A stretch of DNA of 64,000 nt, from the NCBI GenBank assembly GCA_017983495.1, contig JAGOBH010000007.1, positions 123,278 to 187,277 of the forward strand, given 5' to 3'. The notes beneath the pieces are model-generated. The model ran no database searches. It was not told the origin of the DNA and saw only the letters and a list, made by a program, of their open reading frames with translations. Position 1 is the stretch's first letter. Every line of letters starts with the position of its first letter. This document shows positions 50,752 to 60,874 of this stretch, piece after piece. The position numbers and the translations under genes are program-made. This DNA comes from Pyrinomonadaceae bacterium (GTDB lineage: Bacteria > Acidobacteriota > Blastocatellia > Pyrinomonadales > Pyrinomonadaceae).

Positions 50752-53700
50752 CTATTGCGGCAGTCTGCCCGGCGTAAGCGGAGCACCTGCATCCTCAAGA
50801 GCCTTTTCAAATCTCGGTAGTTCCGTTTCCACAAGCGATCTCAACCTGGCAAGCACCGGAGCAAACTCCGCACTCGACAGTTCGAACTGGTCGAGCTGCG
50901 TCTGAGTTGGCTTGACCGTCGAAAGCCTGATCGTGCCGGCAATATTTCCGATGCGGGAACTGATAGACGGCGGCGGGATGTCCGAATTTTCCCGGCCACC
51001 GCGAAGTTTATTGATCAACGAATCGATCTCGTTATCAAACGCCTCAGCCTGTTCGATCAGCTTTCGGTTATCGACCGGTGCATCGTTGGCGGCCCTCTTG
51101 AGAAGTCCGATACGTGTTTTGGCGGCCGAAGCAACCTCAACAGCTCCGCCAACTGAACGCTGCAATGCCGATACCTTACGTTGAAATTCGGCGAGTAAAG
51201 TACGTTCGGCCGGGGTCATATTCTCCTTGCCTTCGACGATCACATTGAAACTCTGTGAGCCGGGTAGCGTGGTGACAACGCCATTCACACGCGACGCCAT
51301 CGTGACCGTATATTTCCCGGGCATCACGAGTGGGCCCTGCGGCCCGGGCGTGAATCCCTCAGGCAAAGTAACGCCCGCAGGCAACTGCGGCGGCGTTGCC
51401 GGAATCGAGGGCGGAGTGTATCGCATATCCCAGACGACCCGTTGAACTCCCTGACCGGCGGGCGTGCTGAGCCGCCGAACGATCTTGCCGTCGGAGTCGG
51501 TGATCGTAAATATCAGTGCCGGCGGTTCTTCTTCCGACTCGGCACGAAGCTCTTCGATCGAGGGGTAGCGGAACGGCTGCTTTTTCTTTTCAGCCTCACG
51601 TTCAGCTTCCTGACGTTTTGCCTTGAGCGTCTTTGGAGCCTCTTTTAGGTAATAGGGGATCACGGCTCCAAATGGAGGATTCGGTGCAGTATAAAAGGAC
51701 GCTCCCAGTGATCCTGCAAACGATGTGTTCGATCGAACATACATCAAAGCGTCCTTGACCGGGAAGATCATCGAGCTCTGATCCATCGATTCTTTCCTGA
51801 CCTTACGCAGAGCTGAGTAATCGTCCAGCACGTAAAGTCCGCGGCCGAATGTCGCCAGCACGAGGTCGTTCTCGGTCTTTTGGATCGCGATATCACGAAC
51901 TGCGATCGTCGGCAATCCGCCCTTAAGCTGAATCCACTTTGCACCGCCGTCAACGGTGAAGAAAAATCCGAATTCGGTGCCAACAAAAAGGAGATTCGAG
52001 TCGACATGATCTTCGGCAATGGCATAAAGCGAACCGCGTTCAGGCAATTTACCTGTTATCGAGGTCCATGTCTTTCCGGTATCTGTGCTCTTCATCAAAT
52101 ACGGTTTGAAATCGCCGTTCTGATGATTATTGAACAGCGCGTAGACCGTATTTACGTCGTGCTGGGACGCAAGCACACGAGTGACATAGCTTTGATCGGG
52201 AACACCGGCAAACTTGTCGACCTTTCGCCAGGACTGGCCGTCGTTTTCTGTGATCTGAATGAGGCCATCGTCAGTTCCGACATAGATCAGGCCGGCCTTT
52301 TTCGGCGATTCGGAAACCGCCGAAGCATTACCGTAAAGAGCAGTGGACTGATTCTTGGCAATCGCATCCGGGCCCCAGACCTTACCCATTACGGGCAGGG
52401 CATTGCGATCGAGGCCGCGGGAAAGGTCACCGCTGATGGCCTTCCAATCGTCACCTCGATTATCGGTCTTATAGAGCTTGTGGCCGGCGAAATAGAGCCG
52501 TGTGTTTGAGTGCGGGCTGATAATGAACGGTGCGTCCCAGTTGTACCTCTGTGACTCGATATCCTTGCCCTCGACCGGAGCGATCCCGACGCGGTCGCCG
52601 GTTCGCTTATCAAACCTGACAAGCCCACCGTTCTGGCTTTCGGCGTAAATGGTGTTCGGGTCAAGCGGGTCCACCTGCGATTTGAATCCGTCGCCGCCAT
52701 TTGTCGCGATCCAATCAGAGTTCATGATCCCTGAGCTATTGCGTGTCTTTGCCGGACCGCCGAGTGAATTGTTGTCTTGTGTTCCACCGTAAACGTTGTA
52801 GAACGGCGTGGCAGTGTCGACCGCAACATCGTAAAACTGAGCCACCGGCAAATTCGATTTGAAATGCCAGTTCGCTCCGCGATCAAAGCTCTCGTAAACA
52901 CCACCGTCGCAGCCGACCAGCAAATAGTCCGTGTTGCTTGGGTCGACCCAGATCGCGTGATTGTCCACGTGCTTGAGCCGCTCGCCGAGCGGACGCTGTG
53001 TTCGCCCGGCATCGTCAGATACTTGAAATACGACGTTTGGGATGTAAACGCGATCGACATTTTTGGGATCTGCGACGATCTGTCCGTAGTACATTCCCTG
53101 AGCGATAGACGGACTCGTGCGTTCCCACGTTGCTCCGCGGTCATTCGAGCGGAAAATGCCGCTGGCGGTGCCCGCCGCTTCGACGGTCGCGTAAACGACG
53201 CTGGTGTTTGCGGGCGAAATCGATAGCCCGATGCGGCCAAGGTCGCCGGGCGGCAATCCGGAACGAAGTTTTGACCATGTATTTCCACCGTCGGTCGACT
53301 TATAGATCGCACTTTCGGGGCCGCCGTTGATTAGCGTGTAAAAATGACGTCGACGCTGCCACGATGCGGCATACATCGTGTCGGGGTCGGATGGATCAAT
53401 GACGACATCCGTTACTCCCGTGTTTTCGCCAATTGTGATGACTGCTTTCCAAGTTTTACCGCCGTCGGTAGTTTTATAGAGCCCGCGTTCGCCGCCGGCT
53501 GACCATAGCGGACCCTGAGCCGCAACGAAGACGACATTGCCATCCCGAGGGTCGATGGCGATCCGCCCGATATGCTCCGAGGTCTTCAAGCCCATGTTTC
53601 GCCAGCTTTTCCCTCCATCGTCTGAGCGATAAACGCCATCACCATAACCGACGCTTCGCTGGCTGTTCCGTTCGCCGGTGCCAACCCAAACGGTCGAGGG

Positions 53701-54093
53701 GTTCTTTGGGTCTAGTGCAACCGCACCGATCGAAAAAGCCCCTTCGTTATCAAAAACCGGAGTCCATGTGGTTCCGCTGTTAATTGTTTTCCAAACGCCG
53801 CCTGATGCGACACCAACATAGTATTTGGTGCGGTCAGTCGGGTCGACCGCAAAAGCGATGACGCGTCCGGACGTGACGGCCGGACCTATCGACCGGAAAC
53901 GTAAACCCGAGAAAACTGACGAACCCATCGGGTCAGGCGTGGGCGTTGGCGTTATTGCAGGTGTCGGCGTTGGCGTCGAAACGACGGGGGATGTTGGTGC
54001 CGGGACGGGCGAAGCCGGTGTTGCCGGCTTCTGGCCGTACGAACCCGAGACAGTGAAGAAGGCTATACAGAAAAAGACAAAGATCGGACGCAT
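50752..54093 (-). CDS. Large secreted BNR/sortilin-type propeller protein
   Basis: A 1113-residue secreted protein. A signal peptide (1-20, ending SYGQ) is followed by a Pro/Thr linker (PTPTPAITPTPTPD) and then BNR/Asp-box propeller repeats across about 60-780 (SDDGGKSWRN, TTDGGKTWKAV, STDGGNTWSKL, STDTGKTWTSI). The C-terminal part (about 790-1113) has a helical KAKRQEAEREAEKKK segment, a beta-sandwich with VPGKYTVTMASRVNG-like sequence, and helices. Such proteins are annotated as glycosyl hydrolase-like or VPS10-like; catalytic residues are not clear. ATG 54093 is chosen because it gives the signal peptide. It is alone on its strand. Confidence 0.8.
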   Translation of the reverse strand: MRPIFVFFCIAFFTVSGSYGQKPATPASPVPAPTSPVVSTPTPTPAITPTPTPDPMGSSVFSGLRFRSIGPAVTSGRVIAFAVDPTDRTKYYVGVASGGVWKTINSGTTWTPVFDNEGAFSIGAVALDPKNPSTVWVGTGERNSQRSVGYGDGVYRSDDGGKSWRNMGLKTSEHIGRIAIDPRDGNVVFVAAQGPLWSAGGERGLYKTTDGGKTWKAVITIGENTGVTDVVIDPSDPDTMYAASWQRRRHFYTLINGGPESAIYKSTDGGNTWSKLRSGLPPGDLGRIGLSISPANTSVVYATVEAAGTASGIFRSNDRGATWERTSPSIAQGMYYGQIVADPKNVDRVYIPNVVFQVSDDAGRTQRPLGERLKHVDNHAIWVDPSNTDYLLVGCDGGVYESFDRGANWHFKSNLPVAQFYDVAVDTATPFYNVYGGTQDNNSLGGPAKTRNSSGIMNSDWIATNGGDGFKSQVDPLDPNTIYAESQNGGLVRFDKRTGDRVGIAPVEGKDIESQRYNWDAPFIISPHSNTRLYFAGHKLYKTDNRGDDWKAISGDLSRGLDRNALPVMGKVWGPDAIAKNQSTALYGNASAVSESPKKAGLIYVGTDDGLIQITENDGQSWRKVDKFAGVPDQSYVTRVLASQHDVNTVYALFNNHQNGDFKPYLMKSTDTGKTWTSITGKLPERGSLYAIAEDHVDSNLLFVGTEFGFFFTVDGGAKWIQLKGGLPTIAVRDIAIQKTENDLVLATFGRGLYVLDDYSALRKVRKESMDQSSMIFPVKDALMYVRSNTSFAGSLGASFYTAPNPPFGAVIPYYLKEAPKTLKAKRQEAEREAEKKKQPFRYPSIEELRAESEEEPPALIFTITDSDGKIVRRLSTPAGQGVQRVVWDMRYTPPSIPATPPQLPAGVTLPEGFTPGPQGPLVMPGKYTVTMASRVNGVVTTLPGSQSFNVIVEGKENMTPAERTLLAEFQRKVSALQRSVGGAVEVASAAKTRIGLLKRAANDAPVDNRKLIEQAEAFDNEIDSLINKLRGGRENSDIPPPSISSRIGNIAGTIRLSTVKPTQTQLDQFELSSAEFAPVLARLRSLVETELPRFEKALEDAGAPLTPGRLPQ

Positions 54094-54200
54094 TTGGTAC
54101 ACGGTAAGGGCTCCTTGGTTGTAAATAAGTTGACTAACAGGTGAGAGGATTATGTCGCCGAATACGACGATTATCAAGCAGACAGAGTCCCAAAATGAAG

Positions 54201-54243
54201 TGATTGTTGCTGTTCACGAACTATCTCGGATATCCGAGCAACA
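54201..54243. promoter_or_regulatory. Nested palindrome in divergent promoter region
   Basis: CTCGGATATCCGAG (54223-54236) is a perfect 14-bp palindrome. Its right end sits against ATTGTTGC/GCAACAAT arms (54201-54208 and 54236-54243). It lies between the divergent propeller gene and the beta-CASP gene and could be a regulator site. Confidence 0.5.
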
Positions 54244-54287
54244 ATTTTGATTTATCCGCACTCTAAATTGCTGTATATTCGAGAGAT

Positions 54288-55691
54288 ATGGCATCAATTA
54301 CATTTTACGGCGGCGTAGGAACGGTCACGGGTTCGAAGTATCTGATCGAACACAACGGTAAACGTATTTTGGTGGATTGTGGCTTGTTTCAAGGCCTGAA
54401 GGAGCTGCGTGAGCGTAACTGGCAAGAACCGCCGTTCCGTCCGACAGAACTGGATGCGATAATAATCACCCATGCCCACATCGACCACACCGGATATCTG
54501 CCACGAGTAGTCAAATTAGGTTTCAATGGCCCCGTGTTTACTTCGCGGGCCACAGGTGACCTGCTCAAGATCCTTCTGCCGGATTCCGGGCGTTTGCAGC
54601 AGGAAGAAGCGGATTACCGTAACCGGCACGACCTGACCAGTCACACGCCGGCATTGCCGCTCTATGACGAAATCGACGCAAAGGCGGCGTTAGAACTGCT
54701 GCACCCGGTGCCGAATGACGGGAGCCCGACACATATTTGCGACGGCATCAAGGCCAGTTTTATGGTCGCCGGGCATATCATGGGAGCGAGCCTGGTGTTG
54801 GTCGAGCTTGAAAATGCGCGTCCCGACGGATCTTCTGTTAGGTTCTTATTCTCAGGAGACCTCGGCCATTATGATCAGCCGATCGTAAAGGACCCGGCTC
54901 CGCCGCCCGCCTGCGACTATCTGATGTGTGAATCGACGTATGGGAACAGGCTGCACGGCGAGGTCGATTCGGAAACGCAGATGGCCCGGATAATCAACGA
55001 AGCTGCAGAACGCCGCGGCCCGATACTTATCCCTGCATTTGCTGTGGGCCGTACGCAAGAGGTTCTGTATATGATCCGCGAACTTGAGGAACAGGGCCGG
55101 ATACCGATCCTTCCGGTGATCGTCGATTCGCCGATGGCATCTCAGGCGACACAGGTCTACAACCGCTGGAATGAAGAGCACGACGAAGAGTACGCTTCGA
55201 TATTGATGAAAAAGCGACATCCTCTCAGGACGTCTTCGATGACGACAACCTCGTCGCGAGACGAGTCGAAAAGACTAAACAGTATGAAGGGAGCACGGAT
55301 CATCGTTTCCGCTTCCGGAATGATGACTGGCGGCCGCGTGCTGCATCATGCGATGCGGATCTTGCCGGACGAGAATGCGACGGTGGTCTTTGTCGGGTAC
55401 CAGGCAGCAGGCACTACCGGTCGGCGAATAATGGACGGTGAACGGGAAGTCAAAATAATGAAGAATTGGATTCCCGTAAATTGCAACTTGGAAAAAGTTG
55501 AGGGATTTTCGGCACATGCTGATTGGAAAGCTGTAATTAAATGGTTAAGCGGGCTACGTTCGACGCCAAAAACAGTCTTTACTACGCACGGCGAACCCGA
55601 TGCCGCCGAGGCGATGGCAGAGCATATTCGTGAAGAATTTGGCTGGATCGTTGTTGTGCCTTCTTATGAACAGGTAGTAGAGCTGTCCTGA
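54288..55691 (+). CDS. Beta-CASP metallo-beta-lactamase nuclease
   Basis: A 467-residue RNA-processing nuclease of the CPSF73/YsH1 type. ITHAHIDHTGYLP holds the HxHxDH zinc motif, AGHIMGASLV and FSGDLGHYD give further ligands, and the beta-CASP part has IPAFAVGRTQEVLYMI, IVDSPMA and ASGMMTGGR. EGFSAHADW and TTHGEPDAAE near the end complete the metal site. It probably cleaves or trims RNA. Its stop codon overlaps the ATG of the AraC gene by one base, so the two are cotranscribed. Confidence 0.9.
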   Translation: MASITFYGGVGTVTGSKYLIEHNGKRILVDCGLFQGLKELRERNWQEPPFRPTELDAIIITHAHIDHTGYLPRVVKLGFNGPVFTSRATGDLLKILLPDSGRLQQEEADYRNRHDLTSHTPALPLYDEIDAKAALELLHPVPNDGSPTHICDGIKASFMVAGHIMGASLVLVELENARPDGSSVRFLFSGDLGHYDQPIVKDPAPPPACDYLMCESTYGNRLHGEVDSETQMARIINEAAERRGPILIPAFAVGRTQEVLYMIRELEEQGRIPILPVIVDSPMASQATQVYNRWNEEHDEEYASILMKKRHPLRTSSMTTTSSRDESKRLNSMKGARIIVSASGMMTGGRVLHHAMRILPDENATVVFVGYQAAGTTGRRIMDGEREVKIMKNWIPVNCNLEKVEGFSAHADWKAVIKWLSGLRSTPKTVFTTHGEPDAAEAMAEHIREEFGWIVVVPSYEQVVELS

Positions 55692-56494
55692 TGCAATATT
55701 CCGAAACAAAGCCGCACGGATTTTCCGAGCATTTTGTAAAGCTGTACTGGGAACTCGCGTATAGCCGAAACGAAATGTCCGGGCCGGAACCCGTTCTGCC
55801 AAACGGATGCGTGGAGATCATTTTTGACTTCCGAGACCGTTTCATGACATACCATTCGGGCGCCGTGGCTGAGATCCAGCCGAGATCAATAGTCGCGGGC
55901 CAGTTGACCACGCGTTTGATGATCGGGCCGAGCGGGGAAACGGATATGTTTGGAGTGCGGCTGCGTTATGAGTCTGCGTTTTCTTTGCTCGGTATTTCGA
56001 TGATTGAGATACGCGATCAGATCGTAGATCTGCATGACGTTCTGGGTTCGGTCGAGAATGAGCTTTTTGAAAAGCTTGCCGCAGCAAACGGGCTTAATGA
56101 GCGTATCTCAATCTTTGAGAAATATCTATTTACGCTAAATGCACGGCCCGTCTGTGCGGAACTCAGTGAGTGCGTTTCTATTTTGCGTTCGACGAGCGGA
56201 GCGAAACAGATCGCTCATTGTGCGGCTAATCTGCGCTGGTCCGAACGCCGGCTCGAACGTACCTTTAACGAGCAGATTGGCCTTTCACCAAAACTCTTTG
56301 CTCGAATCATCAGATTTCAATCATTACTCGCGAGTGCTGAAAAAGATCGACCGTCATTGCTCGACCACGCAATTGCCGTTGGGTACTATGACCAATCTCA
56401 CATGATCAGAGATTTTCGCAGCTTTGCTGGTGTAACGCCCATGGAGTATTTTGGCCGCGACCTGATACTGTCCGGGCTATTTGTTGATGCATGA
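55691..56494 (+). CDS. AraC-family transcription regulator
   Basis: A 267-residue regulator with an N-terminal sensor region (about 1-150; LPNGCVEIIFDF and GVRLRYESAFSLLG, as in the DUF6597 type) and a C-terminal double helix-turn-helix (about 165-265; LRWSERRLERTFNEQIGLSP and AIAVGYYDQSHMIRDFRSFAG). The ligand is unknown. It starts inside the stop codon of the nuclease gene (TGATG). It is followed by a secreted DUF6265 gene, which could be its target. Confidence 0.87.
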   Translation: MQYSETKPHGFSEHFVKLYWELAYSRNEMSGPEPVLPNGCVEIIFDFRDRFMTYHSGAVAEIQPRSIVAGQLTTRLMIGPSGETDMFGVRLRYESAFSLLGISMIEIRDQIVDLHDVLGSVENELFEKLAAANGLNERISIFEKYLFTLNARPVCAELSECVSILRSTSGAKQIAHCAANLRWSERRLERTFNEQIGLSPKLFARIIRFQSLLASAEKDRPSLLDHAIAVGYYDQSHMIRDFRSFAGVTPMEYFGRDLILSGLFVDA

Positions 56495-56578
56495 CCTGTG
56501 TCGGATTTTTACAATACAACCACAACTGCGATGAGGTAGATTTTTCGCATACCCTAAAAAGGGTCAAGGAGAAAATTT

Positions 56579-57058
56579 ATGAAGTTTGAGATCGTATTTA
56601 CATTGGTAATGTTCATCGCCGTATCGTCGGCCTACGGACAAGGTAAGGCTGACATCGCAGGTGTCAAATGGCTGACAGGTTGCTGGCAAAAGGAAAATGA
56701 CAAAAGCGGGACACTTACTCTTGAGCAGTGGACGACGTCGGACGGCGGCACGTCGTTTGGGATCGGACGAACATTCAAAAGCGGAAAGCTTGTGTCTTGG
56801 GAACTGATGCGAATCGCTCAGGACAATGAATCAGCCAAATTTTTCGCCCAGTTGCCAAATGCCGAAAAAGCGACGGGGTTTGCGCTAAAAATGGCGACAA
56901 AGGACGAGCTCATATTTGAGAATCTGCAAAATGATTTCCCGCAGAGGGTTATCTATCGCAATGCAGGGCACGAAAAACTCGCTGCACGTATCGAAGGCAA
57001 GAACGGCGAAAAGGAAATGGCGATAGATTTTCCGTTCAAACGCGTTAAGTGTGAATAG
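56579..57058 (+). CDS. Secreted DUF6265-family protein
   Basis: A 159-residue secreted protein with a signal peptide ending AYGQ (residue 21). VKWLTGCWQKENDKSGTLT and GRTFKSGKLVSWELMRIAQ are typical of DUF6265, a small lipocalin-like beta-barrel family. FPQRVIYRNAG comes near the end. Ligand and role are unknown. AAGGAG precedes the ATG by 9 bp. It is convergent with the permease gene, with the stop codons adjacent. Confidence 0.82.
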   Translation: MKFEIVFTLVMFIAVSSAYGQGKADIAGVKWLTGCWQKENDKSGTLTLEQWTTSDGGTSFGIGRTFKSGKLVSWELMRIAQDNESAKFFAQLPNAEKATGFALKMATKDELIFENLQNDFPQRVIYRNAGHEKLAARIEGKNGEKEMAIDFPFKRVKCE

Positions 57059-58324
57059 TTACTCGTAACGCAAGCACTCGATCGGGTCAAGCCTTGACGC
57101 CTTTCTTGCGGGAAGTACGCCAAAGATCAGGCCCACGCCGATCGATGTTCCGAGGCCGGCGAGGATGGCCCAGAGCGGAACCTGTGCCGGTATGCTGGGG
57201 ATGAGCAGCATTATCAGGTTACTGATCCCGATCGCCGTAACGACGCCGATGATGCCGCCGAAGAATGTCAGCGTCATCGCCTCGAGCAAAAACTGCAATA
57301 CGATCGCTCCCTTTGTTGCCCCGATCGCTTTTCTAATACCGATCTCCTTTGTGCGTTCCGTGACCGATACGAGCATGATGTTCATCACGCCGATGCCGCC
57401 AACAAGCAGTCCGAGGCATGAGATCGCGATCGCCGCGAGTCCGACACCGCCCATGATGCCGTCAAATTGGGCGATGAATTTGTCGGCTGTCTTGAGGTCA
57501 AAATCGCTCGGTTCGCCATGTTTTACCTCGCGTCGCTGGCGCAGAATGCCGTCAACCTCGGCGACCGCATCGTTGAGCTGGCCTTGTTTTGCCTGGATGA
57601 CCAGCATCTCTTCTTCACGTTCGGGCGCCGCTTTGCGGGCGGTTCGATATGGAAGAAAGACTTTGCGATCTTCCTCGTTCTCGCCAAAGAATCCTGCCTT
57701 TCTTTTTTCGATAACGCCGATTATTTCCCACGTCGTGCCGTTCATTCGGACGACCTTGCCGACGACTTCGTCCTCCTGGCCGGGGAAAAGTGCGTCAACG
57801 CAATTTACGCCAACGACCAGCACATTACGACGCTGAAGATTGTCGGACTCCGATATAAAGCGGCCTGATTTAAGGACGATATTCGTGAGCTCCATGTAAT
57901 TCGGCGTCACACCGTCCGTCAGGGCCCAGCGATAATTCTTACCGTTGTAAACGAGATTGTCGTCGAACCCGCCATTGAACGAGCCGATCCGCGGAGCCAT
58001 CAGGGCGATATCATTTACCGTCGTCGATTGAGCCAGGATCGCCTGTGCATCCTCGTCTTTGAGCGGTTTGCGGTTCCTTTCGTCTCGGCTCGCTCCGCCC
58101 ATGCCGGTTGTTAGATGAAATGCGTAAATATTGTTTGAACCGTACTCTTCGACCATTGAAATGATCGATCCGCGAACCCCTGTCAGGATCGACGCCACGA
58201 CGATCGCCGTGATAATTCCAACGACGATACCGAGTACCGTAAGCAACGACCGGAATTTGTGCGTATAGATCGAATCGAGGGCCATTCGCAATACTTCACG
58301 GGGTAATGATGATGTTAATGCCAT
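57059..58324 (-). CDS. MacB/FtsX-type ABC permease 1
   Basis: A 421-residue permease with the MacB layout: a first helix (about 25-48, FRSLLTVLGIVVGIITAIVV), a large periplasmic domain (about 50-270), and three C-terminal helices (about 290-310, 340-370 and 380-400; MNIMLVSVTERTKEIGIRKA between them). Such permeases need an ATPase; none is encoded nearby. Roles include export of peptides, lipoproteins or lysis signals. It starts 7 bp after the next permease gene, so both form one operon. Confidence 0.88.
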   Translation of the reverse strand: MALTSSLPREVLRMALDSIYTHKFRSLLTVLGIVVGIITAIVVASILTGVRGSIISMVEEYGSNNIYAFHLTTGMGGASRDERNRKPLKDEDAQAILAQSTTVNDIALMAPRIGSFNGGFDDNLVYNGKNYRWALTDGVTPNYMELTNIVLKSGRFISESDNLQRRNVLVVGVNCVDALFPGQEDEVVGKVVRMNGTTWEIIGVIEKRKAGFFGENEEDRKVFLPYRTARKAAPEREEEMLVIQAKQGQLNDAVAEVDGILRQRREVKHGEPSDFDLKTADKFIAQFDGIMGGVGLAAIAISCLGLLVGGIGVMNIMLVSVTERTKEIGIRKAIGATKGAIVLQFLLEAMTLTFFGGIIGVVTAIGISNLIMLLIPSIPAQVPLWAILAGLGTSIGVGLIFGVLPARKASRLDPIECLRYE

Positions 58325-58331
58325 ATCAAGA

Positions 58332-59579
58332 CTAGTTCTGTGTCAGAGCGACGATCGGGTCAAGCCGAGCCGCTTTCCATGCCGGATACAATCCGGCGAG
58401 TATTCCGATAACGCTTGACACGATCACGGATAGCAATACATAACCGATCGTGATTGCCATCGTGATCCCGGCAAGTATCGTTATTAACGAAGTTACGAAA
58501 ACGGCAAGAATGAGGCCTAAGATGCCTCCGACGATGCACAGCGAGGCCGATTCGATCAGAAATTGAAGAAGTATCTGCTTTCGTGTCGCTCCCAGAGCCT
58601 TTCTGAGGCCGACCTCAAACGTCCGTTCCGTAACTGACACGAGCATAATGTTCATCACGACAATGCCGCCGACCACCAAAATGATCATCGTGATCGGGAT
58701 GACAACGGCCGCGATCGCTCCCGTAAACTGGTCGATCTGGCTGCCAAGTTCTTTAGTGTTTACGAGCCCAAAGGTATCTTCGTCGCTGCCGGAGAGGCCG
58801 CGGCGGTTTCGCAATAGCAGCTTTGCCTCGTCGATGGCCGCGTCAAATGTCAGGTCGCTCGTACCTTTGCCGTGGATCGTGAGGCCATTGTCACCGGATC
58901 CAAAGATCTGCAGGTGAAGCGTGACAGGTATATAGATCGCCCTGTTGAATGATGCTCCGGGCAACTCGCCACGCTTGTCTTCGACACCGACGATCGTCAG
59001 CGGAATCCCGCGGAGTTTGATCGTTTTGCCGACGGCGGATGTATTTGGAAAGTACTTTTCGCGAACGTCATCCGCGATCACGCATACACTCGCTGCTCGG
59101 CTCTCTTCCTGCGATGAGATGAATCTGCCCTCAACGATATTCTTATCCTCAATAACTTCAAAATTAGACGAAACGCCGTTTATCGTTACAGCCGGCATCT
59201 CCACGCCCTTTTCGCTAAAGTCGGCGTTATTGAACATCTGAGCCCCGACCTCTGCGCAGTTTCGGCAATTTTCTTTAAGGTAAAGGTACTCGTCCCACGT
59301 GGGACGTTTGTTTCTGCGATTAGCCCTTTCGAACGCATCGTCCGACATTCGGCCTGAAAATGCCATGCGGGCTATCATAAAGTGGTTTGCACCTAACACC
59401 TTTGTTATTTGAGTTGAGACATAGGTATTTAATCCGCTTATCGACGCACCTACCACTACGACCGCCGCAACGCCGATAATGATCCCGATCAGCGTGAGAA
59501 ACGCCCTCAGCTTGTGCTCGAGGATAGATTTGACGGCTATCCAAAACGCATCGGAATAAAATGAATAAAAACGCTTCAT
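58332..59579 (-). CDS. MacB/FtsX-type ABC permease 2
   Basis: A 415-residue paralogue of permease 1 with the same layout: an N-terminal helix (LRAFLTLIGIIIGVAAVVVV), a periplasmic domain, and C-terminal helices around MNIMLVSVTERTFEVGLRKALG. The two are clearly homologous but diverged, so they could form a heterodimer. ATG 59579 (MKRFYSFYSDAFW) is chosen since it sets the helix at the usual distance; longer in-frame starts exist. No MacB-like ATPase or MacA adaptor lies in the window. Confidence 0.87.
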   Translation of the reverse strand: MKRFYSFYSDAFWIAVKSILEHKLRAFLTLIGIIIGVAAVVVVGASISGLNTYVSTQITKVLGANHFMIARMAFSGRMSDDAFERANRRNKRPTWDEYLYLKENCRNCAEVGAQMFNNADFSEKGVEMPAVTINGVSSNFEVIEDKNIVEGRFISSQEESRAASVCVIADDVREKYFPNTSAVGKTIKLRGIPLTIVGVEDKRGELPGASFNRAIYIPVTLHLQIFGSGDNGLTIHGKGTSDLTFDAAIDEAKLLLRNRRGLSGSDEDTFGLVNTKELGSQIDQFTGAIAAVVIPITMIILVVGGIVVMNIMLVSVTERTFEVGLRKALGATRKQILLQFLIESASLCIVGGILGLILAVFVTSLITILAGITMAITIGYVLLSVIVSSVIGILAGLYPAWKAARLDPIVALTQN

Positions 59580-59688
59580 AACAAACGGCGAGTAGTAAAT
59601 TCTCAAGCTAAACAGTCGATAAATTGAGTGCCGTTTATTAAAACGACTCATTCGGAAATAATGTTCACAAAAACTTGGACGGGGGCAA

Positions 59689-59719
59689 TTGCACGAGGCT
59701 CGAAGGTGCGTGTTATACT
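59689..59719 (+). promoter_or_regulatory. Possible sigma-70 promoter of sucD
   Basis: TATACT (59714-59719) is a good -10. TTGCAC (59689-59694) could be the -35 but the spacer is 19 bp, longer than usual. Confidence 0.4.
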
Positions 59720-59760
59720 CTTATTTTCGTTTTAGATAGCCTTTTTTTAGGAGAATTAGC

Positions 59761-60630
59761 TTGAGCGTATTAGTCGATAAGAACACACGCCTTATTGTTC
59801 AGGGAATCACGGGCAAAGAGGGAACATTTCACACCTTGCAGATGGTCGAATACGGCACAAATGTCGTTGGCGGCGTCACGCCCGGAAAAGGCGGAACGGT
59901 ACATGAAGGCATTCCGGTATTTAACACGGTGGCCGACGCTGTCCGCGAGACCGGAGCGAACGCATCCGTTATTTACGTGCCGCCGGCATTTGCGGCGGAC
60001 GCCATCATGGAAGCCGCGGATGCGGGCATCCCGTTGGTTGTGTGCATTACCGAGGGAATTCCGGTCGCTGATATGGTCAAGGCGAAAGAGTATCTTGCCG
60101 GCCGCAATACACGTGTGATCGGGCCAAATTGCCCGGGCATCATAAGCCCCGGAAAATGCAAGATCGGGATCATGCCGGGCCACATCCATAAGGAAGGCCG
60201 CATCGGTGTCGTTTCACGCTCAGGCACGCTGACGTATGAGGCCGTTGGGCAGTTGACGGCGCTTGGCCTTGGCCAATCGACCGCCATCGGCATCGGCGGC
60301 GACCCGATCATCGGGACCAATCACACTGACGCCCTCCGAATGTTTCAGGAAGACGACGAGACAGACGCGATCGTTATGATCGGCGAGATCGGCGGCACGG
60401 CCGAAGAGGACGCTGCGGCGTACGCCAAGGAACACGTGACCAAGCCGATCGTCGCCTTCATCGCGGGTCAGACCGCACCTCCGGGACGCCGTATGGGCCA
60501 CGCGGGAGCGATAATTTCGGGCGGAAAGGGAACTGCTGCAGAGAAGATGAAAGCTTTGACCGAAGCGGGCATCCGCGTCGTCCAGTCTCCGGCCGATATC
60601 GGACAGGCGATCGTTGACGCTTTGGCGTAA
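59761..60630 (+). CDS. sucD: Succinyl-CoA synthetase alpha subunit
   Basis: A 289-residue subunit that carries the phosphohistidine step of the TCA-cycle reaction making ATP or GTP from succinyl-CoA. [12 protein letters not shown] binds Co[21 protein letters not shown] follows, and [14 protein letters not shown] contains the phosphorylated His. The start is TTG with AGGAG 8 bp upstream; the reading frame gives a normal N-terminus. The beta subunit gene (sucC), usually adjacent, is not in the window. Confidence 0.93.
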   Translation: MSVLVDKNTRLIVQGITGKEGTFHTLQMVEYGTNVVGGVTPGKGGTVHEGIPVFNTVADAVRETGANASVIYVPPAFAADAIMEAADAGIPLVVCITEGIPVADMVKAKEYLAGRNTRVIGPNCPGIISPGKCKIGIMPGHIHKEGRIGVVSRSGTLTYEAVGQLTALGLGQSTAIGIGGDPIIGTNHTDALRMFQEDDETDAIVMIGEIGGTAEEDAAAYAKEHVTKPIVAFIAGQTAPPGRRMGHAGAIISGGKGTAAEKMKALTEAGIRVVQSPADIGQAIVDALA

Positions 60631-60649
60631 TGTCTTGATCAGAGACGAT

Positions 60650-60874
60650 ATGAATAATCGAATACAAGTTGATTCATCCGTACACTTTGGGAAGCCCTTT
60701 GTTGCGGGCACCAGGATCACGGTCCAAAACGTGCTCGAACTGATAAATGAGGGAATTTCGTTTGAAGATATTCGTGCCGATTACTATCCCGATCTTGAGA
60801 CTGAGGACATCAAAGCGTGTTTGGATTATGCGATTTCTCTCATTTCGGCCGAAGATATTAAAGTAGCGGCATGA
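60650..60874 (+). CDS. DUF433 antitoxin
   Basis: A 74-residue DUF433 protein with a predicted helix-turn-helix (HFGKPFVAGTRITVQNVLEL, then ISFEDIRADYYPDLETEDIKACLDYA). DUF433 genes pair with DUF5615 PIN-like toxins, and the antitoxin usually also represses the pair. ATG 60650 is chosen because it fits the family start. It lies 19 bp after sucD and overlaps the toxin gene by 4 bp. Confidence 0.86.
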   Translation: MNNRIQVDSSVHFGKPFVAGTRITVQNVLELINEGISFEDIRADYYPDLETEDIKACLDYAISLISAEDIKVAA

